From: Calditrichia bacterium
GTDB taxonomy: Bacteria; Calditrichota; Calditrichia; RBG-13-44-9; J075
Assembly (NCBI GenBank): GCA_020635015.1
Contig: JACKAP010000015.1
Location: 1 to 64,000, forward strand
Length of the DNA stretch: 64,000 bases
Direction: 5' to 3'
The position numbers and the translations under genes were made by a program. Positions 44,206 to 51,828 of this stretch are shown piece after piece. The notes beneath the pieces are model-generated. The model saw only the letters and a program-made list of their open reading frames with translations. It had not been told where the DNA came from and did not search any database. Each line of letters starts with the position of its first letter. Within the stretch, counting starts at the first letter, position 1.

Positions 44206-47200
44206 GTGAGTGCTGAACCCCGCTTCGAATTGATCATCGGCCCCGCCGGGGATTATTATTATTTTAAAGATGAGATCCTGGAGCGGATTCAGCAGGGAAA
44301 TCATCTCGAGTATGATTTTATCTGCTTCCTGCCGGTGAAGCGGGCGGTGCGATATTTTAAGGAGCAGTTGGTCGATGCCGCACCCAACAAGGTGCTGGCG
44401 GATCCTCCCATCTATACTTTCTACGAGTTTATGGTGAAGTTTTACCGTGAATTCCCCGAGGCACGCAAGATCATTGCCCCGGCGATGCGCCTGTTCCTGG
44501 TGGAAGCGGCGCTGAAGCAGGGGGTCGACCAATTCCGCTTTTTTAGCGGAACCAGCGCTAAACGCCGGGGCCTGGTGCGCAAGATCGATACCCTGTTGGT
44601 GGAACTGCGCGAATACGGTTATTCGGCTGAGATGCTACAAAAGCATATCGAACAAGGAGATGCGCGCACCCATGACTTTTCGGTGTGTATCGAAGCCTTC
44701 GAGCAGTTGCTCGGGCAGCGCCTGATCGATGAAGCCGGCGCCATCCAAAAGGTGTTTGACCGTCTGGACGATGGCGGCGACACCTGGCAGCGGCGCTACC
44801 CCGGGGTCAAGATGATCTACATGAACGGCTATGGCCTGTTCAGCCGGCCGATGCTGCGCTTTTTCGAGTGCATTCGCGGGGTCTGCTCGGTGAAGGTCAA
44901 ACTGGATTATCTTCCGGAAGCGGATTATGCGCAGCTTTTCGAGCATGTCAAACCCGCCTACGAGGCCCTGGAAGCGCTGAACCCCCATATCACCCAACAC
45001 CAACCGCCGCAAGAATGGGAACGGCGCCTGTTTAACCATCATTATGAAGACAACAGCCGGGAAGCGCCGCCGTTGGACAAAGATGTGCTGATTCAGCCCG
45101 CCAACAGCCGCCAGGAGGAAGTGGCGTTCATCGCCAGCTACGTCAAGCGGCTGCACCTGAGTCAGCAGATCCCCCTGCACAAGATCGCCCTGACCTTTCC
45201 CACCCTGGAAGATTATGCTCCGCTGATTCACGAGATCTTCTCCCGCTACGAGGTGCCCTACAATCTCTCCACCGGTTTTCAGCTCAGCCAGTCGCCCCTG
45301 GTGCGCAGCTTTCTGCTGGTGCTGGAAGTGCCGATGCTCGGCTACGAGGTGAAGAAGCTGCTTCAATTGCTCAGTTCTCCCTTCTTCCGGCCCACCGAGC
45401 AGCCGCCGGTCGATGTTTCGGTCGTGAAGGCGCTGGCCCGGGAACTGCGCATTACCCACTTCCACGGCAAATGGAAAGACGCGTTTGAAAAACATCTCGC
45501 CTACCTGCAAAGCCGGGTGGATGAAGCCGATCTGGAAGATGAATATGAGGTGCTCCAGATCCGCGAGCAGATCGAGCATTATCGCGAGACCGTGCCGCTG
45601 CTGGAGAATCTCCTGGATGAATTACATCAACTGGAACAACGCCATTCGGTGACAAAATTCCGGGAACAGTTTCTCAAACTCCTGGAAAGCTGCGGTTTCC
45701 TCGACTGGTACAAGCAAAATAACAAAGAACTGAGTCCGCTGGAGGAGGAGCGGGAGTACCGCGCCTTCAACCGTTTTATCAAATTGCTCGATCAGTTTAG
45801 TTGGATCGTTACCAATCTGCATGGGGAGCAGAAACTCACCCTGAAGGAATTTCAGCAGTATCTCGGCCTGTTGCTCTCCCAGGCGACCTACAACCTGCGG
45901 GAATGGTCCGATTACGGGGTGCAGATTATGCCCCGCCTGGAAGTGCTCTCCACCCTGCCGGAGGTGCTGATTTTTGGCGGGATGATCGAAGGCGATTTCC
46001 CCCGTCCGTTTACCCGCGATGTGTTCTTCAGCGATCAGGAGCGGGAGGCGCTGGGGCTTACCGCCACCGAGGATTTGCTGGCCCAGGACCGTTACCTCTT
46101 TTATCAGATCCTCAGTACGCCGGTGCAGAAGCTGATCTTCACCTATCCCCGTTTTCAAAAGGAAGCCCCCCGGGTGCCCTCCAATTTTCTGAACGTGCTG
46201 GCCGACCAGTTGCCGGTGAATTGGCGCAGCCAGGTGCCCTCGGCGCTGTTCCTGCAGGACCAGCAATCGCTGCTGGAGCGGGTGGCGCTGCGCATCCCCG
46301 CCGGTATCCGGCCGGCGGATCTGGCGGCGCTGCGCAAATGGCTGGAGTTGACCGTGGCCCGGCCCGACCGGTCCGATATGCTGAGCTTTTGGCTGCAGCG
46401 CATGCACAGTGGTTACGCTAAACGGCAGCGCGAGCGCTTTAGCGAGTATGAGGGAATGCTGCAAGCCTATCCGGAAATCGTGAAGCGCCTGCAGCAGCGT
46501 TTCGGCGAGAGCGTCTTTTCCATCACCCGGCTGGAGACCTTTGCGTTTTGCCCGATCCAGTTCTTCTTCCGCTATATTGCCGGGCTGGAGGAAGCGGAGG
46601 AAGTGGAGCCGGGCCTCACCGCCCTGGAGCGGGGACTGATGGTGCACAACACGTTGTTTCGCTTTTACCAGCAGTTGCGTGAGCAGAATGCGCTCATGCG
46701 TCCCTGGGAACATTTGGAGCTGCTACGGGAAATTGCCCGGGAGGAGCTGGCGGCGCTGCCTTTTTCCGGAATGTTGTTTGAGCTGGAACAGGAAAAATAT
46801 CTCGGGAACGAGCACAGTCCCGGGTTGTGGGAAACCTTTCTCAAAGCCGAGGCGGAAGCGATCGGCCAGTTGGGATTTTACCCGGCTTATTTTGAGGTGG
46901 CCTTTGGGCGGGCGGGCCGCAAGTCGGAGCGCGATCCCGCCTCCTCCCCGGAGCCGGTGCTGCTGGAACGGGATGGCAAGCGGTTGAGGCTGATCGGCAA
47001 GGTCGACCGCATCGACCTCAATCCTGCCGGGCAGGCCATTTTGCTGGATTACAAGACCGGCTCGGCGGCCAGCCATCCCCGCGAGGTGCTGGCCGGACTT
47101 TCGCTGCAGCTGCCGGTCTACGCGATGGTGCTCCCGCAAATACTGGCCCGGGCGCGCCCGGGCCAGCCGCCGCTCGATCCGGTGATGACCGCCATCTACC

Positions 47201-47520
47201 AGGTGAAAGATGAGGAGAACTGCCAGCGCATCCCGGAGATCTACGACCGTGAGGCCGGGCTGAATTTCGAGCGCCATGGCACCGCCGCGCTGCCCAACCA
47301 CCGGGTGCTGGATGAAAGCGGCGCCCAGGTCAGTTTTGCCGAAATGCTCGAGCGGGTGGAAGGCTATCTCTTCGATTATGTCGAGCGCATCCGCAGCGGG
47401 CAGTTCCGCCACACCCGCTATCCCGAGGAGTCCGCCTGCGAAAGCTACTGCGAATTCCGCCGTATCTGCCGCAAGGATGTGGGGAAATTGATCGAAAATC
47501 GGGAGATGGAAGGGCAATGA
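44206..47520 (+). CDS. AddB-like helicase-nuclease with PD-(D/E)XK and Fe-S cysteines
   Basis: 1104 aa from GTG at 44206 (weak ribosome site). The N-terminal two thirds match an inactivated UvrD-like helicase of the AddB/RexB type (FELIIGPAGDYYYFKD in place of a Walker A, ALTFPTLEDYAPLIHEIF, NLSTGFQLSQSPLV). The C-terminal third is a RecB-type nuclease with GKVDRIDLN and LLDYKTGS (about 932-950). Cysteines at about 781 (FAFCPIQFFF) and in ACESYCEFRRICRK near 1078 fit the 4Fe-4S cluster that bounds AddB nuclease domains. AddAB repairs double-strand breaks and degrades foreign DNA ends. No addA gene is next to it, which is unusual. Confidence 0.87.
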   Translation: MSAEPRFELIIGPAGDYYYFKDEILERIQQGNHLEYDFICFLPVKRAVRYFKEQLVDAAPNKVLADPPIYTFYEFMVKFYREFPEARKIIAPAMRLFLVEAALKQGVDQFRFFSGTSAKRRGLVRKIDTLLVELREYGYSAEMLQKHIEQGDARTHDFSVCIEAFEQLLGQRLIDEAGAIQKVFDRLDDGGDTWQRRYPGVKMIYMNGYGLFSRPMLRFFECIRGVCSVKVKLDYLPEADYAQLFEHVKPAYEALEALNPHITQHQPPQEWERRLFNHHYEDNSREAPPLDKDVLIQPANSRQEEVAFIASYVKRLHLSQQIPLHKIALTFPTLEDYAPLIHEIFSRYEVPYNLSTGFQLSQSPLVRSFLLVLEVPMLGYEVKKLLQLLSSPFFRPTEQPPVDVSVVKALARELRITHFHGKWKDAFEKHLAYLQSRVDEADLEDEYEVLQIREQIEHYRETVPLLENLLDELHQLEQRHSVTKFREQFLKLLESCGFLDWYKQNNKELSPLEEEREYRAFNRFIKLLDQFSWIVTNLHGEQKLTLKEFQQYLGLLLSQATYNLREWSDYGVQIMPRLEVLSTLPEVLIFGGMIEGDFPRPFTRDVFFSDQEREALGLTATEDLLAQDRYLFYQILSTPVQKLIFTYPRFQKEAPRVPSNFLNVLADQLPVNWRSQVPSALFLQDQQSLLERVALRIPAGIRPADLAALRKWLELTVARPDRSDMLSFWLQRMHSGYAKRQRERFSEYEGMLQAYPEIVKRLQQRFGESVFSITRLETFAFCPIQFFFRYIAGLEEAEEVEPGLTALERGLMVHNTLFRFYQQLREQNALMRPWEHLELLREIAREELAALPFSGMLFELEQEKYLGNEHSPGLWETFLKAEAEAIGQLGFYPAYFEVAFGRAGRKSERDPASSPEPVLLERDGKRLRLIGKVDRIDLNPAGQAILLDYKTGSAASHPREVLAGLSLQLPVYAMVLPQILARARPGQPPLDPVMTAIYQVKDEENCQRIPEIYDREAGLNFERHGTAALPNHRVLDESGAQVSFAEMLERVEGYLFDYVERIRSGQFRHTRYPEESACESYCEFRRICRKDVGKLIENREMEGQ

Positions 47521-47792
47521 ATGCGGAGTTCAGTATGCGGAGTTCAAAATGAAATACTTTTTTTGCCACAGAGGCACAGAGAACACAGAGTTACTACAAT
47601 TGTCTGTTATCAGTTCTCTGTGATCTCTGTGCCTCTGTGGCAAAAAATCCCCCCCCACAACAAATCTCATCATTCCAATCCGTGGCAAGTAGCTTACGCC
47701 TACTTCGCCCCACCGAATTCCCCTTTGATTTTACCCCCGCCATGCGTAATTTCTAAAGATTTTTTTGATTCAAAATATGACAAGGAGCCCCC
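47521..47792. repeat. heptad duplication and CACAGAG hairpin
   Basis: Directly after the stop, ATGCGGAGTTCAGT and ATGCGGAGTTCAAA form a 14-nt (two-heptad) duplication. A CACAGAG hairpin follows at 47562-47646 (TTGCCACAGAGGCACAGAG and CTCTGTGCCTCTGTGGCAA). The rest to 47792 has no visible feature. Confidence 0.78.
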
Positions 47793-49094
47793 ATGCCCGG
47801 ATGTTCTGCCGGCCCCACCGACCGGCGTGTCTCTTTATCGATGCGCTTCCTGATGATTGTGCTGATGAGCTTGTTGCTCGGCAGCATCACCCTGCCGGCC
47901 CAGGAATCGACCGGCACCGCCGCCGACAGCACCGAATTCTATCGCCATAAATATCGAAGTAAAAAAACCTGGGAGCATGTCGTCTCCGCGCCCGGCACTC
48001 TGGTCAGTCTGCCTCTGGTGCTGTTTTTCAAGCTGAACGAAGCACTGGTCGGGTATATCTATGACAGCAAGATCATCCCCAAAACCAAGGATTTTTTCAC
48101 CTCCCACGATGAGATGCGGGGCATTTACCCGGTCTATTCCAACCGCTCCGGCGGCGGGTTGAAATTTTATCAGGAAGGCATTTTCAATCCGGAATCGAAG
48201 CTTTCCCTCACCGCCAGCGGGAACCTGCGCGAACGTCAGCGCTACCGCTTCGAGTGGAAGCGCATCCGGCTGCTCGATCCCCTGCTGTTCCGGATGCGCC
48301 TGCGCTACCGCTACCTGCCCGACGAGGCCTTCTACGGGGTTGGCCCGGACAGCCGTAAGGAGGACCTGGCCAGCTTTGACCATGAATATACCATGGCGGA
48401 GGCCGGTTTCGACCTCGACCTTACCCGCAAGCTGAGCCTGTTCAGCATTTTCCGCTATGATTATAATAATGCCTACAACGGCGACGAACAACGGCCAATC
48501 AGGGATCTTTATGATAAAACCACCCTGCCGGGATTGCAGAGCCGGGTGAAGATCGCCCAGGTACAGGCCGGGCTGGCCCTGGATTCCCGCAACCGCCTGG
48601 GCAATCCCAACGCCGGCAACGAGCTGATCCTCTCCGGCTCCCTGTTTCGCGATACGGATGGCGACCGGTTCAATTTCTGGAAAATCGAGGGCGATCTGAC
48701 CCACTACCTCCATTTCGGCTACAACCGGGTGTTGGCGATCCGGGTGGCCGGCGCGCTGACCGAGGCGGAGGATGGCGCCAGTGTGCCGTTCTATTTTCTC
48801 AGTGAGTTGGGCGAGCGGGAATCGATCCGCGGATTCGACCGCGGGCGCTTCCGCGATCTCGATATGTTCCTCGGCTCCCTGGAATACCGCATTCCGATCT
48901 GGCATTCGATCGATTCATTTTTCTTCGCCGATGCCGGGCAGGTGGCCAACGATATTTTTAAGGATCTTTCCGGGAAGGACCTGCAGTTCGGTTTTGGCGG
49001 AGGGATCCGCTTTTACAATACCAAAGACCTGGTGGCGGTGCTGCAGGTGGCGGCGAGCAAGGAGCGGTTTCGGATTTATTTTAATTTGAATTGA
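47793..49094 (+). CDS. Omp85-family outer-membrane barrel without POTRA domains
   Basis: 433 aa from ATG at 47793 with an AAGGAG site. A leader of about 37 residues (SITLPAQ) is followed by about 85 non-repetitive residues and then a surface-antigen (D15/BamA-type) barrel. The loop-6 motif is in ESIRGFDRGRFRD, with GSLEYRIPIW and FFADAGQ after it, and the protein ends FRIYFNLN. POTRA repeats, normally at the N-terminus of BamA and TamA, are absent, so it falls with short Omp85 proteins of unknown role. Standalone. Confidence 0.88.
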   Translation: MPGCSAGPTDRRVSLSMRFLMIVLMSLLLGSITLPAQESTGTAADSTEFYRHKYRSKKTWEHVVSAPGTLVSLPLVLFFKLNEALVGYIYDSKIIPKTKDFFTSHDEMRGIYPVYSNRSGGGLKFYQEGIFNPESKLSLTASGNLRERQRYRFEWKRIRLLDPLLFRMRLRYRYLPDEAFYGVGPDSRKEDLASFDHEYTMAEAGFDLDLTRKLSLFSIFRYDYNNAYNGDEQRPIRDLYDKTTLPGLQSRVKIAQVQAGLALDSRNRLGNPNAGNELILSGSLFRDTDGDRFNFWKIEGDLTHYLHFGYNRVLAIRVAGALTEAEDGASVPFYFLSELGERESIRGFDRGRFRDLDMFLGSLEYRIPIWHSIDSFFFADAGQVANDIFKDLSGKDLQFGFGGGIRFYNTKDLVAVLQVAASKERFRIYFNLN

Positions 49095-49394
49095 TGAAGA
49101 TGTTGCCACGAATGTACGCGAATTTTCACGAATGGAACGGCAATGTGATCAGGGATGGGATGAATTTTAGCCACCGAGACACAGAGGCACAGAGACTGAC
49201 AACTGACAACGGATGAAAGACTTACCACGGATTTACACAGATTTACACGGATTAGGACAAGATGAATTTTGCCACAGAGTCACAAAGATCACAGAGACTG
49301 ACAATGGACAACAGGTAACTGTAGTAACTCAGTGTTCTCCGTGCCTCTGTGGCTAAAATCAGTTTGATGCGGTGATAGCAGAATGGGATAACAT
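49095..49394. repeat. cluster of half repeats before the kinase-like gene
   Basis: In order: an ACGAATGTACGCG element (49104-49135), a CACAGAG arm (49170-49195) with heptads (CTGACAA twice), a CCACGGATTTACACAG arm (49223-49254), and a nearly complete CACAGAG hairpin (49270-49296 with 49330-49358). No gene. Confidence 0.8.
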
Positions 49395-51080
49395 ATGGGT
49401 AATAACAAAAAGGATATCTTGACTTTGAAGCCTTTGTTGATTGGAGTATGTTTGGCGGGGTTGCTGTGGCTGGGGAGCGGGTGCGGCGGGGGGAGCCGGT
49501 TTGTGGCCCCGGATGCGCCGCCCAACGATCGCCGGCCGGTGCCGTCGCCACAATCGCGGGAGATCAACCTGGCGGCGGACAATGTGGATAAGCTCGGCAC
49601 CATGCAGGTGCAACGCCTGTTCGATCTTTCCCGCCATGCCCGCAATATTGCAGGAGACCCCAAGCCGGCGATGAATATCGACGCCTTCGATGAGGTGCAC
49701 AATTCCAGCTGGTTCAACAACCGCAACGGGCAGAAGCCGCTGACCCTGAAAGCCCTGGCGCAGGGGCCCAACCGGGAGGACGGCCCTGATACCAGCGGTA
49801 TCTGGACCATCTTCCGCGCCAAAGCCCAGGGGGTGACCCCAGGCTTCTCGATCGTCGACAAGACCGGGGAAAGTTATGTGATCAAGTTTGACCCGGCGGG
49901 CTATTCCGAGCTCTCTACCGGCGCAGAGGTGGTCTCCACCAAGCTGTTCTACGCCGCCGGGTATAACGTCCCGGAGAACTACCTGGTGCGCTTTGATCCT
50001 GCTAACCTGCGCCTGGGTGATGAGGTGAAGCTGACCGACGAGCACGGCAAAAAGCGCTTCATGAATGAGGAGGATCTGGAGCATATCCTGGCCCGTATCG
50101 AGAAGCAGCCCGACGGAAAAATCCGCGCGGTGGCCAGCCGCTACCTGCCCGGCAAGCCGATGGGCTCCTTCTACTACAGCGGGTTGCGCAAGGATGACGC
50201 CAACGACGTGATTCCCCACCAGCACCGCCGGGAATTGCGCGGCCTGAAGCTGATCGCCGCCTGGCTCAACCATTACGACACCAAGGCCAACAATACCCTG
50301 GATATGTATGTGCCGGAAGGGTACGTGCGCCATTACCTGATCGATTTCGGCTCCACCCTGGGCAGCCAGGGCGACGAGCCGATGCCTCCGGAAATCGGCC
50401 GCGAGGGGGTGGCCGACCCACCGCAAGTGCTGAAAACCATCGGCTCGTTGGGGGCTTATATCCGCCCCTGGGAACGGAAGCCGGAGGTGCGCTTTCCCAG
50501 CATCGGGAACTTTACGGCGGAAGATTTCCGCCCGGAGAAATACAAATACATCCTCCCCAACCCGGCCTTCCTCAGTGCCACCGACGGGGACGACTTCTGG
50601 GGAGCCAAAATCGTGATGTCGTTTACCGACGAGCAAATCCGCACCGCCGTGGCCCAGGGGCGCTACCGCGACCCGGCGGCGGCGCAATATCTGGTGCAGA
50701 TCCTGATCGAACGGCGCAACCGGGTGGGGCGATCCGTCTTTAGCCGCCTCTCGTCCCTGGATCAGTTTGAGGTCCGGGATAGCGGCGGTGCGTCAGCATT
50801 GTGCTTTACCGACCTGGCCGTCAGCAGCGCCCTGGAAAGCGGCGAGGGAGTGAATTACCGCTATGAACTATTTGCCGATGGGCGAGAAGCAGCTGAGGAA
50901 GATCTCGGCTCCCAATCTTGCGTGAATCTGGAGGGGCTGAACGCCCATCCGGCGACCCAATGGATGCTCAAAATTCAGAAACAGCAGCCCGGTGGTGATG
51001 ATTGGCTAAAGGCGGTGCAGGTTTATATCGAAAAAGACGATGCGTTCGGGAAGTGGGTGCTGGTGGGGCTACGGCATTGA
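49395..51080 (+). CDS. lipoprotein with a protein-kinase-like residue pattern
   Basis: 561 aa. Hydrophobic leader ending LGSGC (Cys30), a probable lipobox. Residues about 155-330 carry an order of motifs found in protein-kinase-like folds: Lys164 in SYVIKFDP (ATP lysine), Glu178 in GAEVVSTKLF (helix C glutamate), LNHYDTKANN at 291-300 (catalytic Asp295, metal Asn299 or 300) and LIDFGS with Asp317 (DFG). This resembles HipA, PI3/4-kinase and Fam20C relatives more than ordinary Ser/Thr kinases. The remaining 230 residues end in a beta-rich domain. Secreted kinases need ATP outside the cytoplasm, so the role is unclear. Weak ribosome site; no operon partner. Confidence 0.72.
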   Translation: MGNNKKDILTLKPLLIGVCLAGLLWLGSGCGGGSRFVAPDAPPNDRRPVPSPQSREINLAADNVDKLGTMQVQRLFDLSRHARNIAGDPKPAMNIDAFDEVHNSSWFNNRNGQKPLTLKALAQGPNREDGPDTSGIWTIFRAKAQGVTPGFSIVDKTGESYVIKFDPAGYSELSTGAEVVSTKLFYAAGYNVPENYLVRFDPANLRLGDEVKLTDEHGKKRFMNEEDLEHILARIEKQPDGKIRAVASRYLPGKPMGSFYYSGLRKDDANDVIPHQHRRELRGLKLIAAWLNHYDTKANNTLDMYVPEGYVRHYLIDFGSTLGSQGDEPMPPEIGREGVADPPQVLKTIGSLGAYIRPWERKPEVRFPSIGNFTAEDFRPEKYKYILPNPAFLSATDGDDFWGAKIVMSFTDEQIRTAVAQGRYRDPAAAQYLVQILIERRNRVGRSVFSRLSSLDQFEVRDSGGASALCFTDLAVSSALESGEGVNYRYELFADGREAAEEDLGSQSCVNLEGLNAHPATQWMLKIQKQQPGGDDWLKAVQVYIEKDDAFGKWVLVGLRH

Positions 51081-51101
51081 GCGGAGGGCGAAAATAAAAT
51101 C

Positions 51102-51250
51102 GCTATCCTGAGCATAGTGTAAAGTCTTATCGCATGGGGCAAAGGGCATGGCGCCGTAATGTGCAAGCGCAAGTTCCGACACCCGCACTGTATAATACAC
51201 CGTGCCCCATACGAAATTTCTGTGGATTACACGGTGCTCAGTATGAGCGA
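51102..51250 (+). repeat. MITE-like palindromic element, copy 2
   Basis: Matches the reverse complement of 749-915 over most of its length: CTGAGCATAGTGTAA at one end, CTTATCGCATGGGGC, GGCATGGCGCCGT, TTCCGACACCC and TTACACGGTGCTCAGTATGAG at the other. The ends are inverted repeats. No coding capacity. Confidence 0.75.
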
Positions 51251-51301
51251 ATAACATTACATCTTACTATTACGCATCATACTCTAAAATCTAATTCGAT
51301 C

Positions 51302-51428
51302 TGTCATTGCGAGGCGCATTTTGCCGAAGCAATCTCCTGCGTAGTGCAACTATCGGCAGTTACGTTGGAAGCGATTCGCAGGAGATTGCCGCGCCGCATA
51401 AGACGCGGCTCGCAATGACGACACCTGT
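51302..51428 (+). repeat. dispersed palindromic repeat, CATTGCGAGG family, copy 5
   Basis: CTGTCATTGCGAGGCG to CTCGCAATGACGACACC, full length, same orientation as the others. Confidence 0.88.
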
Positions 51429-51462
51429 GTTCAGATAAAAAGGGTTTAATTGAAAAAAAAGC

Positions 51463-51546
51463 TACCGGGGGCGGTTGCATGACATCCGTATCATCCGCTT
51501 CCGGGGCATCCCTGCCCCCGGTATTGCCCGGCGGGAGGTAGGTACC
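51463..51546. repeat. two GC-rich hairpins
   Basis: TACCGGGGGC (51463-51472) pairs with GCCCCCGGTA (51512-51521); then TGCCCGG and CCGGGCA form a second 7-bp stem around a 13-nt loop. Could be an RNA structure downstream of the TIR gene (minus strand), which ends 280 nt away. No known riboswitch motif was recognised. Confidence 0.5.
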
Positions 51547-51650
51547 GGGCAGTGCTTATAGAGACCAAGCGTAAATAAACCACTTTCTGCCAAAACCCAA
51601 CCGGCACAGTCACAAATTTGCATTTTCGATTTAAAATTCCGGGAATGAAT

Positions 51651-51748
51651 TGCACGCAGATTCCGCAGATTAGGCAGATTTTCACAGATAAAATACGACC
51701 TGACATCCATCATCCAGAAACAATCTGCGGAAATCTGTCTGATTTATG
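51651..51748. repeat. AATCTGC palindromic repeat
   Basis: CGCAGATTCCGCAGATTAGG and AATCTGCGGAAATCTGTCTG flank a loop of about 40 nt. It repeats CAGATT at short intervals. Single copy in the window, 80 nt past the end of the TIR gene. Confidence 0.65.
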
Positions 51749-51828
51749 ATGCAATACTGCTTTGACACGTAAGCGAAAAGCGGCTCCATTTTGGGAAACC
51801 AGCCCCCCGGGACCCAGGCCGGTTTCCG

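Larger units (their letters stand above)
51081..51828. other. 748-nt gap with MITE, repeats and hairpins
   Basis: Contents in order: MITE-like element (51102-51250), CATTGCGAGG element (51302-51428), two GC hairpins (51463-51546), AT-rich sequence, and an AATCTGC palindrome (51651-51748). No convincing gene. Confidence 0.8.

Noticed and set aside
51463..51546. Possible riboswitch or cyclic-di-GMP aptamer
   Set aside because: No conserved core sequence of a known class could be matched, only two simple hairpins.
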